A stretch of 64,000 nt of DNA from Lophius americanus (GCA_037951165.1 JBBDHG010000014.1:24988501-25052500); one strand, 5' to 3'. Counted from the first letter of the stretch, positions 26,571-40,275 are shown. Notes: generated from the sequence alone by a model not told the origin. Numbers and translations: made by a program.

Positions 26571-27009
26571 CTAGCTAGCTCAATGTCAAAGGGCATTTAC
26601 TAAACGCCTCTGTTTGGTTTGGTATGACTTTTTAAATGTAGTGAATTGTTGATTTTGTCGAGAGTACCAAATAAATATTATTAAATCACGATGATATTCT
26701 TCCCATTAAAAATGTGCCTCTTCGTTAAAATCATAAACATTGCATTGCTCGTTGAGACGTTTCACATCACTGCTGAAAGTGTCGCTGCCTGCCGAGTGCA
26801 CACCTCAGCGTGTGTGCGTGTCCACTGTGGGCTGCATCCAACTTGCAAGGGATTTGGCCAAATGTAGTTGTTGGTTACAGACTGCACAGAGCGCCGACTG
26901 TTTTCTTATTTATTTTTAAAGATGTTCATTTTCCTAAACTTACTTGTTTTGATTTCATTGATGTTTGATTTAATTTGAGAAAAACTATTGTATTTTTTAG
27001 GCCGTAATT

Positions 27010-27115
27010 TCTCAACTGTTTATCTGTTCAAATTTATTGCATACGATTTGACTTGAGGAGCTCCATCTTGTATAAATAGTGATTTACTCTAATAGCTCAT
27101 ATTTCCTCACTCAGC
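27010..27115 (+). repeat. Unidentified interspersed repeat family, copy b
   Basis: TGACTTGAGGAGCTCCATC, followed by TTTACTCTAATAGCTCATAT and TTCCTCAC, matches the core of the copy at 53.25 kb. It lies in the copb1 leader intron and is only about 100 bases long. Confidence 0.5.
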
Positions 27116-27593
27116 AGTTTTTCGGACATAATGTCCTTACCAAGTCGGTTGGTTTGATCTTATTATTAATTGTTCATATTTTGAGTATGAGGCAAAGAGT
27201 CAGCCAGGATGGGCTTTTAGTTTATTCCAAGTCGGACACCAGAAAAGACTACAGTCATAACTTCTGTCCAGTCGGTTACTTTTAAAATATATGCTTTGTA
27301 GAATCAATCAACTCTATTTTTCTTTCATACTCCAGGAAAAGTAACGTTGTTATTTATACTTCAATGATTGTTTTGGTTTCAAAAGATTCATAAGAGCCTT
27401 CTATCATCATCACCTCACAGTTTGCCTTCTGGTGCTGCTGCAGAGGAAAGAAAATAACTTCTGTTTTATGCATATGATGCTGCACAGTAGAATGAATCCC
27501 TTTTTTCTGAGCGTCTGTGCATGTGCACCTCTGCTTCTTTGGGATTGTTTTCTCCAATGTTTACTGAATCTTCTATTTTTCTTTTTCTCACAG

Positions 27594-27655
27594 GTATAAT
27601 CCAGTAGGCAACATTCACTGGGATTTTTCTAAAAGGATACAAGCCAAGCAGCAAA
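27594..27655 (+). other. copb1 5' UTR part of the first coding exon
   Basis: A pyrimidine-rich tract ending in CACAG at 27593 is the acceptor. The next 62 bases lead directly into the copb1 ATG. There is no upstream ATG within this piece. It shows that copb1 has a separate upstream leader exon. Confidence 0.7.
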
Positions 27656-30600
27656 ATGACAGCTGCAGAGAACGTTTGTTATACTCTAATCAATGTGACA
27701 TCTGACTCAGAGCCCCCCTCTGAAGTCAGCCTAAAAACTGATCTAGGTAAGTATTCCATATTCTATTCCCCACTATATTATTATTATATATTAGTCTAGA
27801 GCAAACCAATTTCCTCACCGATGCTAATGAGCTATGCAGAGGGGCGATGATATCCCAAATTCTCCGCTCATTTACAATGGATGTCAGGAATTCAATTGCT
27901 GATATTAATGGAATATTATATTGAAGTAGCAAGAATCAACCTAAACTTGTCTTTATTTGCTACAACTTCCTGCCTACTTTGGATTATCCACATGATGTCA
28001 GCCTATTTCACAAGGATTATTTCTTCAGTAGAAAGTACCTCTTGTCAAAACTATGATTAAGAGGTCTGAGTGTTATTGGCTATAAGCAATGCTTTTTTTT
28101 CTTCGGAATAGGAATACCATAATTAATTTCTCAGAAAAATTACGAATATTAATGCATGCTAAAGGTCTTGGTGAAAGTATTCAAAGATAATACTTTTTTT
28201 TTTGATTGTTTGTTTTTTTGTTTTTGTTTTTACAGAAAAGGGGGAGATTAAGGCAAAGACTGAAGCCCTGAAGAAGGTCATCATCATGATCCTGAATGGT
28301 GAGAAGTTGCCAGGACTGTTGATGACTATAATTCGTTTTGTGCTGCCACTGCAAGACCACACCATCAAGAAGCTGCTTCTGGTTTTCTGGGAGATTGTAC
28401 CAAAAACAACCCCAGACGGCAAGCTTCTGCAGGAGATGATCCTGGTCTGTGACGCTTACAGAAAGGTAACCTTAATGTCCCAGTCTTGTTTTTGTTGATT
28501 TGGTATGTTTCGTCAATTCAATCTTTATATGTGTATATTTTAAGTAAGTTGTTACTATTAATAAACAACGCATAATAGAAGTGAATTGAAGGATTTATAG
28601 CTGTGACGGTTTGAAAACTCTATACTCTTGAATTGGTCATGTCAGATGTCCACATCAGCAGGGGTGGTTAAACACACATTATCTTTAAAGTATTAACGGT
28701 ATAACTATTTAAAGTCTATCTTTCCTTTAAATTGTTTTTACCTTTTCATAAATATTTTGAGCATAATTCATCATTCTACCTGCGGAATATATCTTTAAAT
28801 TTCAGGACCTGCAGCATCCCAACGAGTTCATCCGCGGCTCCACACTGCGTTTCCTTTGCAAACTTAAGGAGTCCGAGTTGCTTGAGCCTCTCATGCCAGC
28901 CATCCGGGCCTGTCTGGAGCACCGTCACAGTTATGTACGCCGCAATGCTGTCCTGGCGATTTACACCATCTACAGGTACAAACCCTCACCTTTCCACATG
29001 AACATATTTTGTGAACAACAGGTGACTGACAATAATTATTTCCTTCAGGAACTTTGAGCATCTCATTCCAGACGCTCCAGAGTTGATCCATGATTTTCTT
29101 GTCAATGAGAAAGATGCCAGCTGCAAGAGAAATGCCTTCATGATGCTAATTCATGCAGATCAGGTGTGTAGCATATTCGTTTCTTAATCCTCCATCATGG
29201 TTTTCCACAATACCTTCGGTATTTCTCTAAAGCCTCACTCGCATCATTTCTTTCCCACAGGACCGCGCTTTGGATTACCTCAGCACTTGCATCGACCAGG
29301 TTCACACTTTTGGGGATATTCTCCAGCTGGTCATTGTGGAGCTAATTTACAAAGTGAGTTAAAGCCTCCTTGCATCTCATTTAAGTCAGAAGATCGGCTT
29401 TAACGTCTGACCTTTTGCTGGATTTTTTTCTTTTAGGTTTGCCATGCTAACCCTTCTGAGCGCGCTCGCTTTATCCGCTGCATCTACAACCTGCTGCAGT
29501 CCTCCAGTCCAGCTGTCAAGTATGAAGCTGCTGGCACACTTGTAACCCTTTCCAGTGCTCCCACAGCCGTAAAGGTAAATCACTAAGGTTTTATCAATGA
29601 CGTTGTGTATGCTATATAATATTTGGGTGGTTCTGATGGTGCACTGCACAACTGTGAGGTTTTTGGTCTAAGCTGGTCTCTCATACATTGTGTGCTCCCT
29701 TTTTTTCACCCAAGGCTGCTGCCCAGTGCTACATTGATTTGATTATCAAGGAGAGTGACAACAATGTGAAGCTGATTGTTCTTGATCGTCTGATTGAGCT
29801 GAAGGAACATCCCACTCACGAGCGCGTACTACAGGTACATTGATTTATGGCTGCGGTTAGTTGTCGTTATTCTTCTGCAATTAAATGTCCAGCACGTAGG
29901 TTTAAAAATCTTAAGACAGGGATTCTGCCAGGTCTCCAATGTGGCTGTCCAATTATGGGCCTTAAAAGTTTAAAATATGTTGCCTATAAAATTTAATGTA
30001 GGAGGTTTAAAATATGCTCAGTTATATCCTGAAGATACTAACTTTCTTTCAATTCAACGTCAGTCATGCGCATTTAAATTGCTCCTCGGTCCTTCAAAAT
30101 GAGCTTTATCTTAACACACACACACACACACGCACACACACACACACACACTATAAGTAAATCAAGTTACTGACATTGTGAAATTCCATCATAAGTGGCA
30201 TATACTGTTTTATTGCTAGTATGGACATGAAACGACTCTTGGTCTTTATTTAATGGTATAACAAATAAGGTAATAAAAATGTCTTGCGGAAACCCTGTGA
30301 AAAGGATAAAAATATAAATTATAACTTAGTTTTTTATCAATATATCACTTAAAAGAGTTACTTTTTTATTTTTCTATTTCTACAGAAGGAGCAGGTCCTC
30401 TTTCCCAAAGCACATCATGTTTCACCACCATATCTCCACAGTTGTCCCGAATATAAAATCCAAACTTTCGCAAACTTTTTAGAGGGAAGATCTATGTTTA
30501 TTTTAGGACAAAGGGTTTTTGCTTGGATGCAATTCGCAGCCACACTGTTAAATGACACTAAATAAACAAAATAAACTTTTTTTTAAATGAACGTTTTTCC

Positions 30601-33600
30601 ACGTTATAAGAACAAAAACAGAACACCCGTGCAAAAACAACAAAAGCAAAAGAACATAAAATAGAACAGAGGTCATGTGATGATCATATCTAATAAAGAT
30701 TTGCCTGATTTCGATGCATGAAAAAAAAGATAATATGATCCATTTCATTATCCAAATAAATCAACCATTTCTTCCACTGCTTTACTCCAGATAATTTTTG
30801 GAATCTTATTGAGTAGGTCATTTGTCAGCAGATGTTAATGTTTCACAATATCTATAAAGACGAGGGCAGTGGGGCAGCTTTCCTGAAGCCAGTGTTTAGT
30901 GATAGTCTTTTTACTGGCTGGCAGGATGAGTTTGACCTTTGATCAAAGAAAATATACGGCCTCAGTCTCAGCAAACACCGCTGCCCTCGATCACATTCTG
31001 TTCTTTGTTAAAAAGAATGGAAAAGAACTGAAATTAAACCCTTCTTAGAATATAGAAATGAATCATTTATTGTCATTTGTCTTTTTTGTCGATGACTATT
31101 CCTTAATGTGAGATCAAGCATATGAAAAGATAACAAATTTATTTATTAAAGAAACTAATTAGAAAATTAAGGAATGTATATATGTCAGGTAAATGTAGTT
31201 TCATAATGAGAAAGTACCAGGTAGATGTGCCTATAGTGTTTCTGCTCTGTTCAGACTAAATGTGGATCCTTATTCCCCAGGACCTTGTAATGGACATACT
31301 GCGTGTTCTCAGCACGCCTGACCTGGAAGTAAGGAAGAAGACATTGCAACTGGCTCTGGACCTGGTTTCATCTCGCAATGTAGAAGAGGTCAGCGTCATG
31401 CGGAGTGCATCCATGTCTTTCTTGTTATTTGTGTCCATATATAGACACACAGGACCAACAAAGTGGATTATGCTACAAATACAGAGACACCTGTTTCTGC
31501 TTTTTCCAGTTGGTGATTGTTCTAAAGAAGGAGGTGATCAAGACAAACAACGTAACGGAGCATGAAGACACCGATAAGTACAGGCAGCTTTTGGTGCGCA
31601 CCCTCCACTCCTGCAGCGTACGCTTTCCTGACATGGCAGCCAATGTCATTCCTGTGGTGAGTTTCTCATTATCTGAGAACATAGAAAATAAGATGCTTTT
31701 GGTATTTTATATTTCATAGCTTCTTCTTCTTTCTTTTTTTTACAGTATACCAGATGCTTGATTTTGTTAATACATTTTAGAAGCCGACATTGAGATTTTT
31801 CTGTGCGTTGATGTGATTTACAGCTGATGGAGTTCCTAAGTGACACTAACGAGGCAGCTGCCGCCGATGTGCTGGAGTTTGTTCGGGAGGCGATTCAGAG
31901 ATTTGACAACTTGAGGCCTCTGGTCATAGAGAAGATGCTGGAAGTCTTTCATTCCGTCAAATCTGTAAAGTAAGACTTAAGTGCATTCAGGGGAATACTG
32001 TGCAATATTTTTCTATTTTCTCACCCCTAATTGGTATAAAAAGACGGTCAAATTTGCGTTCGCCTATTTGATTAAAATAAATATGAAGACAAGATGCCCT
32101 TTTAGTAGTTAGTTACCTTACATGAAGAATCAAAGATCCAGTTTGGCCGGGTAATCTGCCTCACACAACTTTGAATCATGTCAAGTTTCCATCCCGTCTG
32201 TCAACTTTTTAGACTTCTATTTCATAGACTTAACTTAGTATAGTAATAAGGACTGGATAGTGTACAACAATCAGCCAGAACATTAGAACCACTGGCGGAT
32301 GATGTCATAACATTCATTATTTCCTTACAACAGCACCTGTTAGTTTGTGGAATATATTAATCAGCAAGTGAACGTTTTGCCCTCTTAAGTTGATTAGTTA
32401 GGAACAAGAAAAATGGGTGGGCATTTGCTCTAAGCGGCTTCATCCAGAACCAAATTTTGATGACTAAACAATTGAGTCAAAGGATTTCCAGAACTGCAGG
32501 TCTTTTTGGAAGTTCCTGGTTCAGTGATTAGTTAATTTACGACCTACAAAAGTGGTCAGAGGAAGGGAAACTGCTGACAAGGTCATTGGTCTCTATGGGT
32601 TGTAAAGGATTGTGTTTTTCTGATTCCACATAAGAGCTACTTGAGCACAAATTGCTGAAAAGGTTAAGGCCGGTTATGGTATAAGGGGGACAGGACACAG
32701 TGCATTTCAGAACTGTTGGGTGAAGAAAAGGTCACATGCACAATAAGAGACAGGCGGTTTTAATGTTTTGGCTGGATGGTGTGTAAAACAAGATTTACAC
32801 GTGGCACTGTGAATGTTGATGGTTTGTAATTGTAAGCATTGTCATATATCAGGATCTACAGGGGGGCATTGTGGATCCTTGGAGAATACTGCAGCACCAA
32901 GGACGACATCCAGAACGTGATGACAGAAGTGCGCCGGTCCATGGGAGAAGTACGCGTAACTGTTTTTTCTGAGTATTAAATGCAACAAAATCTTACCTGA
33001 CTGTTTGAACCGAATTGAAAGTGTGGTTATGTCTCCTGCCTGCATAGATCCCCATTGTAGAGAATGAAATAAAGAAAGAGACAGGAGAGGTGAAACCAGA
33101 TGATGAAGTGAGTGCAGCTCCAGCCCAGAAGCTGGTGACAGAGATGGGTACTTATGTCACGCAGAGCGCCCTCAGCTCCTCCAGGCCTTCAAAGAAAGAA
33201 GAGGATAGGTCAGATATTGTACTTCGTGTGGAGGAATGTCATATTTTCCAGCAGAATTCCACTGATTATGTGGAGTTTGTTTGCCTTATCAATTATTTAA
33301 AATCACTGATTTCATGGTTGCAGACCACCTCTCAGAGGATTCCTGATGGATGGAGACTTCTATGTGGCAGCTTCTCTGGCCACCACACTGACCAAAGTGG
33401 CCTTGCGCTATGTGGCTATTGTTCAAGACAAAAAGAAACAAAATGTAAGTTTTCCCCACCTCACTTTACCGAAAGGCGACACCTTTGTCGATATCGTCAA
33501 ACCTGACATCTTATTTAATTCCTTCTGTCTTGTTGTCCCTCTCAGTCCTTCGTAGCAGAGGCCATGTTGATCATGGTCACTGTGCTGCACCTAGGCAAGT

Positions 33601-36600
33601 CCTCTCTACCCAAGAAACCAATTACAGATGACGACGTGGACCGCATCTCGCTGTGCCTCAAGGTTCTGTCAGAGTGTTCACCACTTATGAATGACATTTT
33701 CAACAAGGAGTGCCGCAAATCCCTGTCACACATGCTGACTGTCAGACTGGAGGAAGAGAAGCTTTCGCAGAAGGTACAAAGACTCTAGTTGTTGACGATG
33801 GAGTAAGCAAAGTACTGAATGGTTTTTTCCATCTTTGTTTACTTTCCTCACATGGGTGTTTGTTTGATTGATTGATTTTTTTTACTCATTTAGTTTTTTA
33901 TATATATATATTTTTGGGTTAATTGTTTATAAATTTACATTTTGCATCAGCAGTGATGTGACAAAATAGATGCAACAGGAAAGGACTGAATTCCAGTTCA
34001 ACAAATATGCTGTTGGTATAGTAACCAGTTTGGTTTAACAGTTTGTTATAAAAACAGTAAAGTTAGCTAGAAGACATATTTTGGAAGTATTCATATTTTA
34101 CTTAACCTTTATTTAAACAGGAGGGAAAAAAATCCATTATCGGAATAGTGGATTAACCGTTTAAGAATAACCAATAGATTAATCGACTATCAAAATAGTT
34201 GTTAATTGCAGCCCTAATCTACGGACTGTGTTACCCCTGGAAAATGAACTACATAATAACTAAATACATGCTTATCTTTTTTGTTGTTGTCATAATTACA
34301 GAAAGAGTCGGAGAAACGTAACGTAACAGTGCAGGCAGACGACCCAATCTCCTTCATGCAGCTGACGGCCAAAAACGAGATGACCTCTAAGGAGGATCAG
34401 TTCCAGCTCAGTCTGCTGGCTGCTATGGGCAACACTCAGAGGAAGGAGGCTTCTGATCCCCTGGCTTCAAAGCTCAACAAGGTAGAGCACAAACTCTCAA
34501 AGAATGTTTACCACCAGGAGAACTGGCTCTGAGATTGAGACTTTTTGAGCTTTATACTCTGCCTACTGTCTCTCACTGGACGGTCAGTTGATGTTTTTCC
34601 TCCTCCTCTGTCCTTGACTAAATCTTTACCTGGAAATGGTTTGTCCTTAATTCCTCAAAAACTGCAGGACAGATTTTCATTACTGCTGTTTTGATGATAG
34701 ACAATGATCATAGAGGTAAAGGTTCAGCCACATCTGCACAGATTGAGATTTCCCAGCAGCGGGAGCATCTGTGACCTTGGACATTCATTTTGTGGTTGTT
34801 TTGAAAACATGCCCGTTCTTTGTTGCCTTTATTATGCTTAATTATTTTTAGACCCAAATTAGCCATTTGCCGGAGAGGAAAAAACTATTTTTGTACTGCA
34901 CATTGGAAATACTTGTCTTATTTGGTTTCATAACTAGTCTGCTATTTAGTCGTGGATTCAAAACAGTTGATGTCATTATTTTCATTCCTTTTTATTTGGG
35001 TGTGGGTAGGACGGCCTTTTGTGCAGTTAGATCTGAGTTTGGAGGCTTTCTTTTCTTCATCCTGTTGTGCTGCCCCTGAAAGAAACCTGGTAGAAACCAA
35101 ATGATAAAAAAAAAACACCTTTGAATTGCTGTGGGGAAATATTTATATTTCTGATGTGACTAATGTCTTCTCTAATCTAGGTGACCCAGTTGACGGGCTT
35201 CTCGGACCCAGTGTACGCTGAAGCCTACGTTCACGTCAACCAGTATGACATTGTATTGGATGTGCTGGTGGTCAACCAAACCAATGACACTCTCCAGAAC
35301 TGCACCCTCGAGCTGGCCACCTTAGGTGACTCTGTCTTCCACATCGCTAATCAGAATGTTACATTCCTACGTTGCAGCGTTTTAACCCCTCTGTCCGTTG
35401 TCTAGGCGATCTGAAGTTGGTGGAGAAACCTTCGCCTCTGACTCTGGCTCCTCACGATTTTGCTAACATCAAGGCCAACGTCAAGGTGGCTTCAACTGAG
35501 AACGGCATTATATTTGGCAACATTGGTAAGAGATATTTACCATTTAACCATTGTAACGGTTGTTTGTTTTGCTTTCTTAACCAAAGTAAGAGATGATGTT
35601 CGATTCTTTCCTCCCAGTTTATGACGTCTCAGGAGCCGCTAGCGACCGAAACTGCGTGGTCCTCAGTGACATCCACATCGACATCATGGACTACATCCAG
35701 CCCGCTTCCTGCACCGACGCGGAGTTCAGACAGATGTGGGCGGAGTTTGAGTGGGAGAACAAGGTATGGTTTGCCTTTCTCAACCCAATACGAGCGTCAT
35801 GAAGAAAGCGTGTACTTTGCTCAACCTCCTTATCAGCCCCTGCCACAATCAAGGCGAGGAGGAGGGTTTGGTTCTGTCCGTCTCTCTGACCGTCATGTTT
35901 AGTTTGCAAGAGTAGTACTGAGATACCTTTGTTTGTTTGTTTTTCATTAAACTTTCTGCATCAATAAACAAACAAAGAAGTGGTTCTGTTTACTCCTCAG
36001 GGATATAACTTGTTTTTATGGATATGTTTACACCATTATAATTTGGTGGGTATTATTCCTGGAATAGATCTCAAATACTAGTCAATATTTTTCCACAAAA
36101 CTCTTTCGCACAAAGAAGAGGCACCATCTGCTTATTTGGAACTTTGATCATTTCTGTTTTTGCTGTTTTTGCAGGTGGGATTGGATTTGCTTAGAGGGTT
36201 TCTGGGTTTTAAAAAATATGCTTACATTTTTCCATAGAAACCTAATACTTATATCTCACATTTATTGAAGATGTACCCTTTGCTATTTAGCCTGTTTAAG
36301 CACTTTTATATTTTTCCTCAGACAATTCAGAGGAATTTCTTTTTGCAGGTCCAGCTCAAATAACTTCTATCCTCAGTGTCATAGATCAATATTTATATTC
36401 CACAAATCAATACAACTGTGAACATCAAAGTCTTGTTTTTTTTCCCATAGGTGACGGTGAACACAAACATCACCGATCTGAACGATTACCTCCAGCACAT
36501 CCTCAAGTCCACCAACATGAAGTGTCTGACCCCTGAGAAGGTTGGTATAAGAGGCAGCAGAGCAAAGAAAGAAGGCAGTTGAATGTTTGGTGCTGGTGCA

Positions 36601-37265
36601 TGATGGAAAAAGGCCTTAAGTGACCTTTCCAGTGCTACCAGTATGATTGCTATAATCTTTTGTGATGACAATACATTTCCAGTCGGAAGTTTGGTCCCGG
36701 TTTCCCAGAACTTTTGTCTGGTACTGTGTGTCTCTGAGCATGAGTCATCGGCAGCCGTTCATGCGAGATCATATGTGGTAATACTGTTGCTGTCGTACAA
36801 TATTAATATTATCAGCTTATTTCTTTTTGTCCTACAAACCAGGCTCTGTCTGGCTTCTGCGGCTTCATGGCCGCCAACCTTTACGCCCGTTCTATCTTCG
36901 GAGAAGACGCCCTCGCTAATGTCAGCATCGAGAAGCCCATCCACCTAGGCCCCGAGGCATCCGTCAACGGACACATACGCATTAGAGCCAAAAGTCAGGT
37001 GGGTCACAGCTGCTGCACCGCGAAGCCTTACGTACCTGGGATATAAACGCGGGGTTGAGTTTATTCTCTCAAAGCAGAGAATTGTTCTATTTATACATTT
37101 TACATCATACGTGATGTTGTGCTGTGGTTTTAATGCTCAACAGGATAGTAAAACGTCTGTTAATACACGTAGTTTATGTCTTATCCTGCTCCCTTCTTTC
37201 CACAGGGCATGGCCCTGAGCCTCGGCGACAAGATCAACCTGTCCCAGAAGAAGACAAACATTTGA
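27656..37265 (+). CDS. copb1: copb1: coatomer subunit beta (beta-COP), complete
   Basis: Beta-COP is a core subunit of the COPI coatomer, which coats vesicles for Golgi-to-ER and intra-Golgi traffic and is recruited by ARF1. There are 21 coding exons: 27656-27746, 28236-28465, 28806-28975, 29049-29163, 29261-29353, 29437-29574, 29715-29834, 31281-31388, 31510-31656, 31824-31969, 32853-32949, 33048-33208, 33324-33444, 33546-33773, 34302-34481, 35181-35325, 35406-35525, 35618-35763, 36451-36540, 36843-36998, 37206-37265. All introns are GT-AG. The exons sum to 2862 nt, giving 953 residues, the same length as human COPB1. The protein starts [14 protein letters not shown] and is nearly identical to the mammalian one throughout. 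The N-terminal adaptin-like HEAT trunk covers roughly residues 20-540. The C-terminal appendage (about 670 to the end) includes [20 protein letters not shown] and the final [12 protein letters not shown]. The ATG has A at -3. No frameshift or stop was found. Exon-end phases were checked at every junction. Confidence 0.98.
30115..30152. repeat. (CA)n microsatellite in a copb1 intron
   Basis: CA repeats with one CG interruption in the longest copb1 coding intron (29835-31280). Confidence 0.95.
32263..32785. mobile_element. Internally deleted Tc1/mariner-type element in a copb1 intron
   Basis: The ends are imperfect terminal inverted repeats. The left begins TACAACAATCAGCCAGAACA and the right ends GTTTTGGCTGGATGGTGTGTA, with TA at both outer edges as expected for a Tc1 target duplication. 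The interior keeps recognisable remnants of the Tc1 transposase DNA-binding region, such as GGATTTCCAGAACTGCAGG and CACAAATTGCTGAAAAGGTT. The rest of the transposase, including the catalytic DDE part, is missing. At about 523 bp it is roughly a third of a full element, so it cannot move by itself. It sits in the intron 31970-32852. Confidence 0.88.
34135..34217. mobile_element. hAT-type transposon end in a copb1 intron
   Basis: The sequence contains ATTAATCGACTATCAAAATA and ends TTAATTGCAGCCCTAATC. Reversed, this is the common fish hAT terminal motif GGGCTGCAA followed by ATCGATTA-like repeats. Only one end is recognisable, so it is a fragment. It lies in the intron 33774-34301. Confidence 0.55.
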
Positions 37266-37490
37266 GACGACTCCTGTCCGTCTACCCCTCCTGACTTCTT
37301 AAGTCTGCTGTCTTTTAGCGCCCATCATGTCACCTCCGTTTAATAACAGCGCATTCAAAACTCTTCATGGTCAGCTGCTTCCCTGCTTCAGCCTTTTTTT
37401 ATTCTCTTCATTACTCTGAAAACTATATCTCGTCTATGTCCTTCCCCCGTCCTGTTTAATTTTCAATAAACAAATGTATTAAAAGAATGA
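37266..37490 (+). terminator. copb1 3' UTR with poly(A) signal
   Basis: After the TGA at 37263-37265 there are about 200 bases of non-coding sequence and then a canonical AATAAA at 37465-37470. Cleavage is expected 10-30 bases later. A second AATAAA at 37722-37727 could give a longer alternative 3' end. The UTR is short compared with the gene. Confidence 0.75.
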
Positions 37491-37729
37491 GGGAAATTTT
37501 TTTCTGTGTTGTTTTCATTGAATCATGCCCTTAAATATAATTATGACACTCTCCACTCTATACGTATATTAAATACATTCTACTTTTTTTATATTTGAAA
37601 GAGAAACATAGATGTGGACTGTCTGTGTTTAGTTGACATAACGGAACAACATTATGAATTATTTAGTTTCCCTCATATTGTTTCAAAGGTTTTTATGTGT
37701 GGTGATGTGAAGTTCTCAAGAAATAAATG

Positions 37730-39767
37730 AATTCCTGTCGACAGGAGTCACGGGAGATCTAAGACAGTTTGACTCTTTTGAAAATGACAATGAAGTAAAT
37801 CTCTCCCAGTCTTTTGGTGAAGTTTGGATGAATACTGTGCAGAACTATGAACAGAGTTCTTCCCACTGCAAAGCCTGACCGTTCTCCAAGGCTGACTGTG
37901 TCCCAAAGTAAAGGGAATAGAGGATTCCTGCCTGGATCACAGGCCGGGTCCATTTGAATTGATCCAGGCCTGAATTAGAATTCTGTGGACACCTTGCATG
38001 TCGTCTTTCAGTAGGAAAACAATTAGCGTTTTGTTTGAGCAGTGCCCCCAGAGTTGAAAATGACATCACGAAGGAAGGGGACCTGATCTAACCTTGTGTT
38101 ATGTATTCCAGTGATCTAAGAGGTACTCTCAAAGCCATCTGCAAGTTTTTACTGTCGCTGTGGTAATGAGATGGAGATAAATTAGTGCGGGCACAGATAT
38201 TCCACTTGCTCTGCTGTTTGTGTTATGAGTAGAGGGAGATTTCTGGGATTATGACAGATTAGGAGTCACGGCACCCCATTTCACATTTTCAGTATCTATT
38301 CATTCTGTCACTCCATGGGGTTAGATAAAGGCTGAAATGTGGCCCCCAGGTTAGAGCTGCAGCTGTGAAAATAAAACACTGGCTCTCTGGCAGCACTTTC
38401 CCAGCCAAGCTACTGTGTTCAGTTTATGGCCTCTTTAGCAAGGTGGATGTCCCTCGTGATTATGACAGTTATTATTACATGATTATTACACAGCAAAATC
38501 TCACAGCCTCTGGCTTATGCACACGTCTTTGGCGTGATATTCTCTTTTGTCAAGCTATCTTACAGGCTGACCCAAATGTTTTCAGCAAGGCTTCACATTC
38601 TTTAATTCCTCATACATTTATATGTTTTTATACAGTGTGTAGAACAGTGATTCTTATAGTTCCTGTATTGTATTTTGCACCCTGGCTGTCCTACAAACAG
38701 CTTATTTCTTTTAATCTGTGTAATACAATATATATTTCTGTGGAGAGTGATGTTTATATAGACACATATCATGCATTTTATTACAGCGTTTGCTGCAACG
38801 TTTGTTTTCCAGTCCATTTATATCCTTCTGACCAGCACTTTAAACAACCACAGATGAAACTGAGCTTCGACAAAACCATTTGCGTTGATGCCGATTTAAT
38901 ATGAAAGTGAATCTCTCAAATAATCATTTATATAAAGACTTTTCAGAGGTGTTGGGTGCTTTGCTTAAGGGCCAACCTCTTTTTGACACTAGGTGGCATC
39001 ACAAGTGGAAAAAAACAGACCTTGTGGGGGTCTTCCTTTACATAATATGACATATGAATGACATGTTGACATAGGACTACAAGTCGTGCTTGTACAGTAC
39101 ACTGAAGTACACCAGAGTAAAGCCTGTCGCTTCAGCGTCAACACTTTTTATATTTCCTCCAGTGATGATTAAATGATAAATGAGAGATACATGACTGTAG
39201 GTAATTACAATATGAAAGGCTCGTAAAGCTTTGTATAGGAGACATGTGGAGTTCACTGCAATTAACCATCTTCACAATATCCTCATAATACAAAAGGACC
39301 ACATTGGGGCTACATAAAAAAAAAAAAAAAAGAATTTCTCTGCTTTATTTTTTTTTACTTGGTGTTTGTGTTTATGTTTTCTTGTTGTGTGTTTGTTTGT
39401 TTCTATATTAATTACATGTATTAAGTTAATATATTGTTCTTCATTTTATTTTCATACTATGCTATTAAAATTTTGTCTTGGCCGAGCAGCTTTTGTGTGT
39501 ATTTGGTATTTATTTTGGAAATCTGTATCTTATCTTTTCTCATTGTGGTTCTATATTTGTTTCTATATTTACTCTTTCTATATTTTTTTAAATTGCCACT
39601 GGAGATCCTTGATCTTAATGCACAGTGTTTTACCTGTTATATAAAGATTAAATAAATTAATTAATTTAAGTTTCCATCTATCTATCTATATATCTAGAAA
39701 TATAAATACGTGAGTTTAATCGTATTAGTTGTATTGTTGCATTGCTGGATATGAGTAGCTGCAGGGC
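37730..39767. other. Spacer between copb1 and rras2
   Basis: A 179-codon open frame at 38365-38904 on the plus strand has no recognised domain, and its AT-rich codon use is unlike copb1. A poly(A) run lies at 39317-39332. Otherwise nothing was seen. Confidence 0.5.
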
Positions 39768-39813
39768 ACCTTTATAACACCTTTATAACACCTTTATTAC
39801 ACCTTTATTACCC
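39768..39813. repeat. Short tandem repeat, 11-bp unit
   Basis: Four units of CACCTTTATAA, the last two with T in place of A, just upstream of the rras2 promoter region. Confidence 0.9.
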
Positions 39814-39819
39814 CTGCAT

Positions 39820-40275
39820 AAGCCAGCTGTGCCGTAGCGCGTGCGTTCAGGCTGGGTTGGAGGACATAAATGTGACTGCATGGCTGTAACGCGGAGTGGG
39901 TTAGGACTGAGGATGGGCGTGTGTGAGTGTGTGCTTGTGCGCTTTGTGTGTGTAGGCAGTCACACACAGCCTATAGCAGAGCCCCTAGCGCCAGACATCA
40001 GTACAGACCTGACCGCTGCTTCTACCGGATCAGCAGTGTAGTCGAGGCGCAAACACGGTAGGGCGTATGGACAGGCGCGCGTAGCTACGGGACCCATCGT
40101 CCTATCCCTACGTGCACCAAGCGGACTACATCGCTGAGTGATTGGTGGCACCTATCCGACTCCCTCTCTGCTGCTGCAGGGCTCTTCAGTCCACAGGAAA
40201 AAAAAGAAAAGAAAAAAAAAGTGGGTGTTCGCTGCTCACTGGTGTTCCGGCGGAGAGCGCAGAGAAGTGTCCTCG
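39820..40275 (+). promoter_or_regulatory. Likely rras2 promoter and 5' UTR
   Basis: GC content and CpG frequency rise from about 39840 up to the rras2 ATG, in contrast with the AT-rich sequence before it. The stretch includes GGGTGGGAGG-like and GCGCGCG motifs. No start site can be fixed. A small 11-bp tandem repeat lies just upstream. Confidence 0.4.
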
